Source: Paracoccaceae bacterium
GTDB taxonomy: Bacteria > Pseudomonadota > Alphaproteobacteria > Rhodobacterales > Rhodobacteraceae
Assembly (NCBI GenBank): GCA_019911965.1
Contig: JAIOJF010000043.1
Coordinates: forward strand, 23,276 to 87,275
Direction of reading: 5' to 3'
Length of the DNA stretch: 64,000 nt
In this document: positions 37,114-45,149 of the stretch, one piece after another
How positions within the stretch are numbered: position 1 is the first letter of the stretch
Layout of the letters: each line of letters begins with the position of its first letter
Made by a program: the position numbers and the translations under genes
The notes under the pieces: model-generated
What the model was told of the DNA's origin: nothing
Databases searched by the model: none
What the model saw: only the letters and a program-made list of their open reading frames with translations

Positions 37114-37779
37114 TTAGCTTTGAGCCGTGATCCCATCTGTGGGAGGATACAGAAACGCTGTTGATCCTATGGTTACGTGTTCGTAAAGATCGATGATATG
37201 AGCCATAACCATTCGAACGCAGCCTGAACTGGCTCTACCACCGATAGATTCCGGATAAGGCGAGCCGTGAATTCGTAAATACGTATCGCGATTGCCCGTA
37301 AACAGATACAAGGCGCGCGAGCCAAGCGGGTTTTTTGGTCCACCGTTCATCCCGCCAGCGAGAGCGGCATAAATTTCGGGGTCTCGCGCTATCATATCAG
37401 TGGTCGGGGTCCAAGTCGGCCATTTGGCTTTGCGCCGGATATCGTAAGTTCCAGGTGTGTAAAGGTTCCCACGCGCGATCGCGACACCGTATCGCATAGC
37501 AGTGCCGTCGCTCTGGATATGATAGAGATATCTTGCCACTGCATCTACATGTATGTCGCCAGCTCTCAGACCGGGATTTGCCTCAACACGTTGGGGCAAA
37601 AACCGTGAGTAGATACCCCATGGATTCGACGTGGCAGGGTCGTAGTTTGAAGGTGTTACCTGTGCGTCCCATTCCGACCACATTGATCGGTTTGATGTCG
37701 GAGAAGCCTGAACCATACCCGAGATCGGGGCAGAAAACATTGCCACAGCCGATATAATAAAATGTCTTTTGGTTAACAT
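37114..37779 (-). CDS. L,D-transpeptidase (YkuD family)
   Basis: A 221-residue exported protein. The N-terminus has a signal sequence (KRHFIISAVAMFSAPISGMVQA). The YkuD catalytic motif is complete: IHGSPYPESIGGRASSGCVR, with the active-site Cys in SSGCVRM. Such enzymes make 3-3 cross-links in peptidoglycan or attach proteins to it. It stands alone in the cargo block, converging with the lipoprotein gene. A cell-wall modifying enzyme carried by a prophage could change the lysogen's wall. Similar short YkuD proteins are common on rhodobacteral chromosomes. Confidence 0.85.
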   Translation of the reverse strand: MLTKRHFIISAVAMFSAPISGMVQASPTSNRSMWSEWDAQVTPSNYDPATSNPWGIYSRFLPQRVEANPGLRAGDIHVDAVARYLYHIQSDGTAMRYGVAIARGNLYTPGTYDIRRKAKWPTWTPTTDMIARDPEIYAALAGGMNGGPKNPLGSRALYLFTGNRDTYLRIHGSPYPESIGGRASSGCVRMVMAHIIDLYEHVTIGSTAFLYPPTDGITAQS

Positions 37780-37794
37780 AGGTCTGCGATCCTC

Positions 37795-38447
37795 TATTCG
37801 TATTTGAGCGACTTGCGAATGGACGCGAAACTACAAATTAGAGAGCAAATAGCCAGACACATACTTGTGTTCAGAGCATAAAGACGAAGATGTTGGCAAA
37901 AATGCAAACACGAAAGCCGTTTATGCTGCAACAAATCTATCTGGTAGTGCGGGCAACTTTGGGAGGCGCAGGACACCGATTTGTCGCCAAGCTTGAAACA
38001 TGATTGAGCTCGTGAAATCGCTAAAAGCATTGTGGCCAGTCACTCATGAAGTATGCGATGTCGACTCCTTGCCATTTCTTAAACTTGTAAGCGAAGCCGC
38101 GTCGGCCAATTGGGGTTCGATATTGACGCGCTGCAGTGCGACGAAAGCCCTTCTTTCAAACCTAATTGAATGGCGGCTTGCCGCTTTCTGGCAGGAGGGA
38201 CACACTTGTGGCGAATTCACACTTTCCGCCCTTGGTGTCAAAATGTGCATGGCGCAGCGTTGATCGCTAAAGGTTCCGATATGGTAATTCGCTGCGGTGC
38301 GCAAGAACGTCCGAGCCATGCTGTTTGCCGGCTAACCCGTCCAACGAGTGGCCTTCGGCATCACATCCGTCACCTCCATCCGACGACGGTTTACGTGGCC
38401 GTTTGAACTGGCTTCCGGGGTGGCTTCCTCCCGGCTGGTTTTGGCTA
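37795..38447. other. Non-coding gap before the palindrome
   Basis: About 650 bases with lower GC than the prophage structural genes and no convincing gene. An 87-codon frame at 38000-38263 has no good ribosome-binding site or recognisable motif. The right end has repeated TGGCTTCC-like words. Confidence 0.45.
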
Positions 38448-38484
38448 GGGTGGATTCTTGAGTGATTTACTCAAGAATCCACCC
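38448..38484. repeat. Perfect 16-base inverted repeat (5-base loop)
   Basis: GGGTGGATTCTTGAGT at 38448-38463 pairs perfectly with ACTCAAGAATCCACCC at 38469-38484. No T tract follows on either strand, so it is not a typical terminator. It could be a protein-binding site, a cruciform or a structured RNA element. Confidence 0.75.
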
Positions 38485-38552
38485 TTGACGAAGCGATACA
38501 CCTCGTAACAAACTGTTTTAAATACGCAATAAATACCTGACAATTTTAGGTG

Positions 38553-38646
38553 GCTTGCAAGTGGCTTCCCCCACAAAAACCACTTTCGCTAGCGAAATGC
38601 TGCGCCTAGCCCCCCCGTATACACATACGGCCCGGGAGGAACCATG
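38553..38646 (+). repeat. Repeat B of the diverged pair (leader-like, ends GGGAGGAACCATG)
   Basis: This copy matches 34838-34930 with an extra block of about 11 bases after the TTCGCTAGCGAAA palindrome. It carries the hairpin-like CCGTATACACATACGG and ends in a strong ribosome-binding site and an ATG that opens a 42-codon frame. Confidence 0.5.
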
Positions 38647-38772
38647 CCAGGGGGGGGCCCTGTTGACAACTGGACGATCTTACGAAACGCGTCGGTTGCG
38701 GGTCTTGCTTCGTCCGTAACTGAAAAACTCGGTCGCGTTAAAGAGGCTGAACAAGGATGCGTGAGCCGTTAG
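38644..38772 (+). CDS. Possible 42-residue peptide after repeat B
   Basis: A short frame with an excellent ribosome-binding site (GGGAGGAACC directly before ATG) encodes MPGGGPVDNWTILRNASVAG, then LASSVTEKLGRVKEAEQ and a stop. The sequence looks protein-like and mildly amphipathic, but I do not recognise it. It may be the remnant of a longer phage gene or a small leader peptide. Confidence 0.4.
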   Translation: MPGGGPVDNWTILRNASVAGLASSVTEKLGRVKEAEQGCVSR

Positions 38773-38876
38773 AGGACAAAGCGCAAATCATCTTGGGCTT
38801 TCGCATCCTCAATCTCGCAACTGATTCCTGCAGATTAGAAGAGAAATTCATGGTTGGCGCGTCCGAAAAGTCATTC

Positions 38877-40082
38877 TTAACTTGATAGGCTAGGTTGCTC
38901 GAAAAGTTCCTCAGGTGGTGTTTTGCCCGCAAGAACCTTATAGAACGCAGACTCACCAGAGCTGCCAGGTTTGAAATTTCCGGTGGTCAGTTGATCGTCA
39001 TCCAAGTTTACCTTTGCCAATTCCCGCGCGTATGCAGCGACCGGGACAACCGTACTTCCAGAAGTTTCTGATAGGTAAGGGTAGATGTCTCGAAGGTGCC
39101 GCATGAAGGCACGGAAAGCGTTCGTTTTCGGTAGAATTCCACTTTTTCGCGAGGTGTCAGCCCAAGCATTTGTCCATTTTTCTCGGACGGCGGTGAAGTA
39201 GTTTACGACATTGTCCGCAATGTCGAAGTCTTCTTCGTCGAGGAACATGTTGCGAAATGGTGTACGTTTGGCTTCCGGCCCGAAAACTTTATTGAGCCTC
39301 CCGCCATCTAGTAGTGAGTTCCGATCGGCGAACGGGTCGCGCGAAATGAAGTCGGTGAGGGCCTCAACGAAAGCGGCCTGGGTGATAGTTTCGCCACTGC
39401 GACCGGGGGTCACGTAACCTAGACGTTTTATACGCTTATAGAACGGTCCATCAGCAAGACTGTCGACAGCGACCGCTATGTTATGGGCCGTCTTGAATGG
39501 GCTACGGACTTCGGACAAGTCCTCTAATTCATATACAAGACTTTTGCTTACTTTTGTTTGAGCGAGGTTTACTGTCGCAAAAATCTGTGCCTGAACCGAA
39601 AGGTCAGCGCCTACAAAAATCGAAACATTTAGTGCAAAATCGGCTTCGCCTATGTCGAACATGCCTTCTTCGTTTAGAAACCCGGCCAAGCGATGTTGGC
39701 CATCAAGAACCTTGGCAATCTTTCCAAAGGGTATGCTTTTCCCTTCACCGTCATTTTCCTCGGCTTCGATCTCAGACAGCGTTACGGTACCCGCGTCGAG
39801 GTCGTATTCGACGCATATTTCGTCCACTGCAACAATGATGGCGGTGGGGAAGGTCGGGTCAGGCGACAGGATATATTCTCGGATCTTCTTGACACGTGAT
39901 CTGTTCAGCGGTCGCTGAACACCTAAGTATCGCTCGATATCACGTTCTTCGCTGACCAAACGGCGGACGTCGCTGTATGTGATAGCCACCAATTCGCTCG
40001 CCGGGATAGAAGCACTGAAGAATGAACCGCCCTTCTGCGTAACTTCGAGGACCTTGAAGGGGCCAATGGTTTTTTTAATCAT
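38877..40082 (-). CDS. DGQHR-domain protein (DndB/DpdB-like)
   Basis: A 401-residue protein with the DGQHRL motif at residues 127-132 (context AKVLDGQHRLAGF), the hallmark of the DGQHR family that includes DndB and DpdB, which control or take part in DNA modification systems. No dndCDE-type sulfur modification genes or dpd genes are nearby in the window. The start ATG overlaps the stop of the five-segment membrane protein gene, so the two are translationally coupled. Codon use is less GC-rich than in the phage structural genes. It looks like a separate defence or mobile module. Confidence 0.8.
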   Translation of the reverse strand: MIKKTIGPFKVLEVTQKGGSFFSASIPASELVAITYSDVRRLVSEERDIERYLGVQRPLNRSRVKKIREYILSPDPTFPTAIIVAVDEICVEYDLDAGTVTLSEIEAEENDGEGKSIPFGKIAKVLDGQHRLAGFLNEEGMFDIGEADFALNVSIFVGADLSVQAQIFATVNLAQTKVSKSLVYELEDLSEVRSPFKTAHNIAVAVDSLADGPFYKRIKRLGYVTPGRSGETITQAAFVEALTDFISRDPFADRNSLLDGGRLNKVFGPEAKRTPFRNMFLDEEDFDIADNVVNYFTAVREKWTNAWADTSRKSGILPKTNAFRAFMRHLRDIYPYLSETSGSTVVPVAAYARELAKVNLDDDQLTTGNFKPGSSGESAFYKVLAGKTPPEELFEQPSLSS

Positions 40083-40717
40083 GTGCCTTGCCCCTTTCGC
40101 TTGGCGTATTCTTTAGAGAATGTTGAAGCCTCTGTTTTTGCGGACTTTTCGTAGGAGAATTTCTTTGGGGCAGTTTCCCATAGAATGACCGAATACCAAA
40201 TCACTAAAGACGCCAAATACACGATGTAACCTTTGCCCGTGAGTAAGAGAGACAGGTATGTTTTGTTGAAGTTAGCCGGATCAGACTTCGCTGATGCGTA
40301 CGCCAGTAGTGTTAAGATCAAGATGCAGATCGCAGAGAGGAACACCCATTGCATACCACGCATGTGGTTCGCCAAATCTTGCTTGTCGAGTTTCAGATCT
40401 CCATCGTTGTAGTTTTTTATGATATCAAAAACGACATAAAGTACTGGCGCCAAGAATGCGGCCGAATAGACAAACATCTCGGAAATAGTGAAGTTCGCCA
40501 GAACTTCAATTTGAAACTGGGACGCGACGTCGCCTGCATTTTCTGATGGCTGGCTCAGGAGGATACCTGCAATCACTGGCGTCGTGGATAATAGCCAGAG
40601 AAAGAAGGCCTTGCCAATAGCTGGCCAATGCTCGGAAATTGGGTAGCGATACGCGAAATAGACTGAAGGCGCAGACAAGATTGCGAGAGTCAAGAAGCTA
40701 GCTACAGCGCCTACCAT
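40079..40717 (-). CDS. Five-segment membrane protein coupled to the DGQHR gene
   Basis: A 212-residue protein with about five membrane segments (near residues 5-23, 37-54, 80-98, 123-140 and 159-176) and a charged C-terminal tail (KKFSYEKSAKTEASTFSKEYAKRK). I recognise no family. It is the first gene of a two-gene unit, overlapping the DGQHR gene by four bases. A membrane partner beside a DNA-sensing or modification-type protein fits an effector that damages the membrane, but that is only an inference from context. Confidence 0.65.
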   Translation of the reverse strand: MVGAVASFLTLAILSAPSVYFAYRYPISEHWPAIGKAFFLWLLSTTPVIAGILLSQPSENAGDVASQFQIEVLANFTISEMFVYSAAFLAPVLYVVFDIIKNYNDGDLKLDKQDLANHMRGMQWVFLSAICILILTLLAYASAKSDPANFNKTYLSLLLTGKGYIVYLASLVIWYSVILWETAPKKFSYEKSAKTEASTFSKEYAKRKGQGT

Positions 40718-40901
40718 TCCATATTTCCCAAATTAATAGGGCATCGTGAGTGCTTTTCGGAATAGAATCAAGCCCTAGTAGAAATATGCATGTGCCAGAC
40801 TCGACATTGCTTCAGACCCTACACTCAGTCACTGCCGACAGGACAGGGGCGTTTGCATCTTTCATGTCAGCTCGATACGATTGCCGAAAACTGAGGGAAT
40901 G

Positions 40902-41636
40902 ATGTTCGAGCGTCTCATTGAAGCCGGTTTTGATATTGCCATCCGCAACCATGCTGGCGCCATTTTGTCGGTCGATTTCCCCGACATAGTTGCTGAACTC
41001 GAGGAAGCTTTACTGGATGTCAAGATTCCGGTTGAAGAACTGATAGGGAGCGGCGGTGGCGAAGCAGCTTCAACGCAGCGTTTGCGCCGGAGGTTATATT
41101 CGGAAGGTTGGCCAAAGCACAATTTCGATTTCAAGCTCATTGTCGACGGGGTAGAGCGGGTCGCAAACAGCCACGAAATCGACCATGTTCGTCGGACGGA
41201 TGGTGGGACTATCGCATGCGAGATTGAGTGGAACAACAAAGACCCATTCTTCGACAGAGATCTAGAAAATTTTCAACGCCTACACGCCCAATCCGCAATT
41301 TCGGTCGGAGTGCTTATCACCCGCGGTGCGTCATTGCAGGCTTCTATGCTGGAGTTTGTAGAAAAGTGTATAACGAAGCATGGCTTCGTCGCAGAGGAAG
41401 AAATGGTTGAGACGCTTAATATGAAGGACCGGACCAAGCGCCAGCGAGAAGCTGTGGCCAAACTATTGGAGCAGAAGGAGTCCTTCCCAAAAGCCTTTTC
41501 TCGCCAGTTTGTGAGCGACAAATTCGGTGCGGCCACGACGCATTGGAACAAACTCGAAGACCGAATCCACCGCGGCGTTGGCAACCCGTGCCCACTGCTG
41601 CTTATTGGGTTGCCTTCGGGAGTGGTCGTCGAATGA
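40902..41636 (+). CDS. BglII/BstYI-like type II restriction endonuclease
   Basis: A 244-residue protein starting MFERLIEAGFDIAIRNHAGA. The active-site region is clear: HEIDHV (Asp94) and EIEWNNKD (Glu107, Glu109, Lys113), followed by PFFDRDLENFQRLH and VGVLITRG. This pattern is that of the BglII-type enzymes (PF09195), whose known members cut AGATCT or RGATCY; the site here is not known. ATG 40902 is chosen because GAGGGA lies four bases upstream; ATG 40899 and TTG 40881 are alternatives. Its stop directly abuts the stop of the MT-A70 methyltransferase gene on the other strand, forming a complete restriction-modification unit. Confidence 0.85.
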   Translation: MFERLIEAGFDIAIRNHAGAILSVDFPDIVAELEEALLDVKIPVEELIGSGGGEAASTQRLRRRLYSEGWPKHNFDFKLIVDGVERVANSHEIDHVRRTDGGTIACEIEWNNKDPFFDRDLENFQRLHAQSAISVGVLITRGASLQASMLEFVEKCITKHGFVAEEEMVETLNMKDRTKRQREAVAKLLEQKESFPKAFSRQFVSDKFGAATTHWNKLEDRIHRGVGNPCPLLLIGLPSGVVVE

Positions 41637-42302
41637 TTATTCCGCAGCGGTCGTTTCAACGCCGCTGTTGTGGGCATATGTCGGCCAAGACGGCTTGTAG
41701 TCGTCGTCAGCTTGGTTGCCCCAAACCGTCCACCCCTTACGCCTGCCACGTCCGAATAACTCGAGAAACGGCCCCCAGCTGCAGCTTTCGATAATGTCGT
41801 ATTGCTCGTCTGGCTTGCGGCTGTGCTCGCGCTTTCGCATCTTCAAAATATCGCCGTCGGGTTCCTGTCCCTCGATAAAATTCACTTGGCTGCGACCTGG
41901 CCCAAGCGTCCTAATATCTTTCCCACGTACGCCGAAGAGGAGAATCTCAGTGACATTTCGGAAATAGAATCCCACTCCGCGCCCATCAGGCCCGCCGTCT
42001 TTTCGAACCTTTTGCCACACGATGTTGGACTTGTATTCGAACCCCCAAGCCTTCAAAACCTGAAGGCCCTCAGGCAAAAGGGCGTTGGGCACCCACAAAT
42101 AGCAATGCGCCCGATCCTCCAAGTGATTGGCGACGGGAAGTGCGCAAATCTCTTCAAGATGCATCGTAGGGTAGCGAGCTAGGCGTTTGTGTTCCGGCGC
42201 AATTTTTCCGGTTCGGTTTTGAAAGCGCCACGGTGGATCTGCCATAACCGTCGCGAATTTATCCCCGCCAAGGAATTGTTGCAGGTCTTTCGCTGCCGTC
42301 AT
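41637..42302 (-). CDS. MT-A70-type DNA adenine methyltransferase
   Basis: A 221-residue protein with the MT-A70 catalytic motif DPPW at residues 22-25 and the expected C-terminal part (YFRNVTEILLFGVRGKD, SRKPDEQYDIIE). In phages and bacteria this family makes N6-methyladenine. It lies tail to tail with the BglII-like endonuclease, with no bases between the stops, so it is the obvious modification partner. GGTGAG precedes the ATG. A gap of about 200 bases with no gene separates it from the replication module. Confidence 0.88.
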   Translation of the reverse strand: MTAAKDLQQFLGGDKFATVMADPPWRFQNRTGKIAPEHKRLARYPTMHLEEICALPVANHLEDRAHCYLWVPNALLPEGLQVLKAWGFEYKSNIVWQKVRKDGGPDGRGVGFYFRNVTEILLFGVRGKDIRTLGPGRSQVNFIEGQEPDGDILKMRKREHSRKPDEQYDIIESCSWGPFLELFGRGRRKGWTVWGNQADDDYKPSWPTYAHNSGVETTAAE

Positions 42303-42509
42303 GACTCACCTTTCTCTGTGTGTTGGTACATTTGTAGTGCAATATCTAGTATCACGCAAACGAAGAACTGCTCCTGATGGCTTTCCGTTTTGGTCGTTTT
42401 TGTGACGACAGAACTACTAATATCTGCACTGATGTGGGCCCGATGCGAAAACGCGAAGGCTCAACGACCCTGGCGCTCCGGGCACTATTTACCCGTAGCC
42501 GGCAATTTA

Positions 42510-43160
42510 TCACCCCCAAGGCCTTACCTTCGGCATCGCATCTGTCACCTCCACCTCCCTTAACATACCGCCCGCCGCCAGCCCATCCCGAACCCAGTCC
42601 AGCGCTCGCCACCAGTCTTGATATCCACGCCGCGCCTCATCGATCTGCTGTGGGTGCGGCCGCCAGATCACCGGACAGGCCAGCACCTCGACGCTGCGCC
42701 AACGGCCGCGATAGAGAACACGCTCAACGCCCACCACCTCGGTGATCGCACGCTCGCCATGTTGATTGCGCCTGGTCTCGACGGGAATACAACGCGGCAC
42801 AGCGCCAGGTATCCAGTCGGGCGTTAGCCCAGCGCGCGCCAGTTCGGCCACATGGATCGCCATGCAGATGCCGCCAAGGCTGTCAGGGATGCCTGCCACT
42901 GTGGCGGCCACGACTTCGGCGTCTTCGTTTGTGTGGCAAAGTGTTTTGTATTTGCCGCCGTCGATCTTGCAGCCGAGCTGCGCACGCTGGAGCAGGACAT
43001 ATTCTAATCCGAAGCCAAAACCTTCCTCGTCACTTTCCCGGCGCGGCGCGGGCAGTTCCAATTGTGCTTTTTCAATCCGGAAGGCCCAGTCGAGGAGTGC
43101 CTGCACGCCCAGCACGCGTTTTTGCCGCCCATCGCGACTGATTGGTCGTTGCATGGTCAT
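42510..43160 (-). CDS. Conserved phage protein of the replication module, function unknown
   Basis: A 216-residue protein starting MTMQRPISRDGRQKRVLGVQ. It has ALLDWAFRIEKAQLEL and a C-terminal helical region (YQDWWRALDWVRDGLAAGGML). It overlaps the stop of the winged-helix replication gene. I do not recognise a domain. Position downstream of the replication gene suggests a partner in replication or regulation. Confidence 0.6.
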   Translation of the reverse strand: MTMQRPISRDGRQKRVLGVQALLDWAFRIEKAQLELPAPRRESDEEGFGFGLEYVLLQRAQLGCKIDGGKYKTLCHTNEDAEVVAATVAGIPDSLGGICMAIHVAELARAGLTPDWIPGAVPRCIPVETRRNQHGERAITEVVGVERVLYRGRWRSVEVLACPVIWRPHPQQIDEARRGYQDWWRALDWVRDGLAAGGMLREVEVTDAMPKVRPWG

Positions 43161-44158
43161 TGCACCCCTCGCAGTCGAAGCCGCTCCGGCGTAACCAGTC
43201 CGCGTGCCAGCATCGCGTCGCGCATGGCATTGCCGATCATGCTGGACGGCAGGTATCGGTCTGAGTTCACAAGATCGGCGTAAAACACCGCCAGTTCTCC
43301 GGGGTCGCGCCGGGGGGTGTCCTTCGGTTTGCGGTTCTGGCGGTTCACACCTGACGTGGCGGTCTGCGCCTCGCGCTGGGCAGCCCGTTCCATGAACCGG
43401 TCGAGGGCTTTCGGGCCATCTGGTGGGGCAGGGTGATCGCGCCGGGTTTCAGAGGCGGTATCAATGATCCGATCTTCGGACAGACCGAGATCATCGCGCC
43501 AACTTCGGACATTTTCCCGGGCAGACTGACCCTTCCACCAGGCAGGCAGGGGGCCGTTAGGGTCCTGGCCCAGCGCTTTCAGAAGCTCAGCAAAAAACAA
43601 ATCAAAATCTGCCTCGCGCGCCTGCGCGTCCTCCTCCTCCTTTACTGGTTCCCTTAAAGGTTCTCTTACAAGGTTAGTGTCCGGATTTCGGACACGGCTT
43701 TGGCTGTTTTTCGGACACGGGTCAGGGTAAAAATCGGACACGGCGCCGTGTCCAGTTTCCGGACACGGCTGGTCGGCATTTACCGTCTCTGGCGGGGTTT
43801 CAGCGGCAGAGCGGCACTCTTCGTCAAAGGGCAAAGGGCCGTGTCCAGAATTCGGACACGGGTCTGTGCCATCTGGCACATAACCGATCTCGAATCCCAA
43901 GATGTAGCGGGTCGGTTTCTGCCGCTTGGTCACTGGATCAATGCTGGGGACGCGCCGCAGCAAACCTGTCGCTTCAAGCTGGTCCAGATGCAGGTTCAGG
44001 GTCGAGCGGCTGATTTCACAATCATGTGCCAAGCGGCGCTGTGAGGGAAAGCAGCCGTAATCCGGATTGAAGCGGTCACAGAGATGCCAGAGCACGATCT
44101 TGGTCGTCGGTTTCAGCCCGCGCTGCTGAATCGCCCAGTTGGTTGCAAAATGGCTCAC
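43157..44158 (-). CDS. Winged-helix phage replication protein
   Basis: A 333-residue protein. The N-terminal 100 residues form a winged-helix DNA-binding domain of the type used by phage replisome organisers (LKPTTKIVLWHLCDRFNPDYG, CFPSQRRLAHDCEISRSTL). The middle is a low-complexity, acidic linker and the C-terminus is a short helical domain (RYLPSSMIGNAMRDAML). It would bind the phage origin and load host replication proteins. The start is a GTG that overlaps the stop of the preceding gene. Confidence 0.7.
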   Translation of the reverse strand: MSHFATNWAIQQRGLKPTTKIVLWHLCDRFNPDYGCFPSQRRLAHDCEISRSTLNLHLDQLEATGLLRRVPSIDPVTKRQKPTRYILGFEIGYVPDGTDPCPNSGHGPLPFDEECRSAAETPPETVNADQPCPETGHGAVSDFYPDPCPKNSQSRVRNPDTNLVREPLREPVKEEEDAQAREADFDLFFAELLKALGQDPNGPLPAWWKGQSARENVRSWRDDLGLSEDRIIDTASETRRDHPAPPDGPKALDRFMERAAQREAQTATSGVNRQNRKPKDTPRRDPGELAVFYADLVNSDRYLPSSMIGNAMRDAMLARGLVTPERLRLRGVQ

Positions 44159-44472
44159 GAAGCGGCCCTCCGCGCTGCGGCGGTCGATGAACCCGAGACG
44201 GTCGCGTTCAGTATGTGCAACAGGCCCAGCGCGTCGGAGCGCTCACGGCGGTCCGTGCTGATGGACTGAACAGCTCTGCAGGCCAGAACGACGAGTGAGT
44301 CCGGGTGATGAACAAAATCGGCCAAGATGCTGCGGGCCTCGATCAGGCGATCGTTCCGCCACTGTGAATGGGCCTGGCAGGCACCGGCGCTCGGCACAGA
44401 TTGGTCAGTCTGAAGACCGGGCGGTGTTGCGACTGCGGCGGTGTTCTCTGCGAACAAGCGTCGGTCGATCAT
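44155..44472 (-). CDS. Small phage protein of the replication module, function unknown
   Basis: A 105-residue protein starting MIDRRLFAENTAAVATPPG. The C-terminal half is helical (SILADFVHHPDSLVVLACRAV). It starts in an ATGA overlap with the excisionase-like gene and ends in an overlap with the replication gene, so it belongs to the same operon. No domain is recognised. Confidence 0.55.
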   Translation of the reverse strand: MIDRRLFAENTAAVATPPGLQTDQSVPSAGACQAHSQWRNDRLIEARSILADFVHHPDSLVVLACRAVQSISTDRRERSDALGLLHILNATVSGSSTAAARRAAS

Positions 44473-44714
44473 TTCCGACCTCCCGGCGCCTTCGCCCTGG
44501 GCATCTCCTGGGCAGCCAGCCAGTCCTGCACCGCACGACGGCGATAGAGCACTTTGCGTCCGGCCCGCACGCAGGGCGGCCCAAAGCGTCGCGCCTCCCA
44601 TCTGCCGAGCGTGTCGACGGTCAGGCTCAGTTCTTCAGCAAGGTCTTTCCGGCTGATCCAGCCTGCCAGCAGGGTAGGGTCGGTGGCATCAATTTTTGCA
44701 TTGGGTTGAAACAT
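44469..44714 (-). CDS. Excisionase/AlpA-like HTH protein
   Basis: An 81-residue protein starting MFQPNAKIDATDPTLLAGWI. It has the MerR-type helix-turn-helix of small excisionases and AlpA regulators (ISRKDLAEELSLTVDTLGRW, RRFGPPCVRAGRKVLYR). GGAGG lies six bases upstream of ATG 44714; a longer frame to 44810 has no such site. Its place two genes from the integrase suggests directing excision. The GGGTGGC repeats just upstream are plausible operator sites. Confidence 0.75.
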   Translation of the reverse strand: MFQPNAKIDATDPTLLAGWISRKDLAEELSLTVDTLGRWEARRFGPPCVRAGRKVLYRRRAVQDWLAAQEMPRAKAPGGRK

Positions 44715-44779
44715 CTTTGTCCTCCGAGTTGCCGCCCAGCGCGGGCGGATGTCGGTGAACAGCAGAAGCAGATGACAAG

Positions 44780-44804
44780 GGGTGGCGGGGTGGCGCAGGG
44801 TGGC
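44780..44804. repeat. GGGTGGC repeat cluster, copy 1
   Basis: A 25-base block with three GGTGGC words is identical to 47105-47129. An inverted GCCACCCC lies about 20 bases further at 44826. It is upstream of the excisionase-like gene. The 435-base gap 44715-45149 otherwise holds no convincing gene. Confidence 0.65.
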
Positions 44805-45149
44805 ATTCAAATCGCCATACCGATGCCACCCCTTATTTTATTGAGCTTTTCCAATTTGGTTGGTCGCGGCGGCGATTCTTTGCGCTGCACGCCACGTCAA
44901 GCAAAGAGTCCGATTGCGCGCGGCTGAGTTTTGGGTTTCAAATCTCCCCATTGAGTCGCGCAGAAGTTGCAGGAATGAGGGGGCAGTGATGGTCGGGACT
45001 ACGCTAAACCGACATCCAGGTTTCCCTGGCAGTCCTGCCTTGGCGGGTTTTCCGCCCACCTGACCGCGATAACCCCAACGATACGATTGCAAGCTACGTC
45101 TCGCGTGGCAGCGGTCTTTTGTCAGCAAAAGAAAAAAAGGAATTGAGGG

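Noticed and set aside
38000..38263. An 87-codon plus-strand frame in the cargo block
   Set aside because: No ribosome-binding site, no motif and low coding character; left as a non-coding gap.
38877..40082. A DNA phosphorothioation (Dnd) system
   Set aside because: Only a DGQHR protein is present; no DndA, DndC, DndD or DndE-like genes lie nearby, and the ATPase at 47431 has a different domain order.
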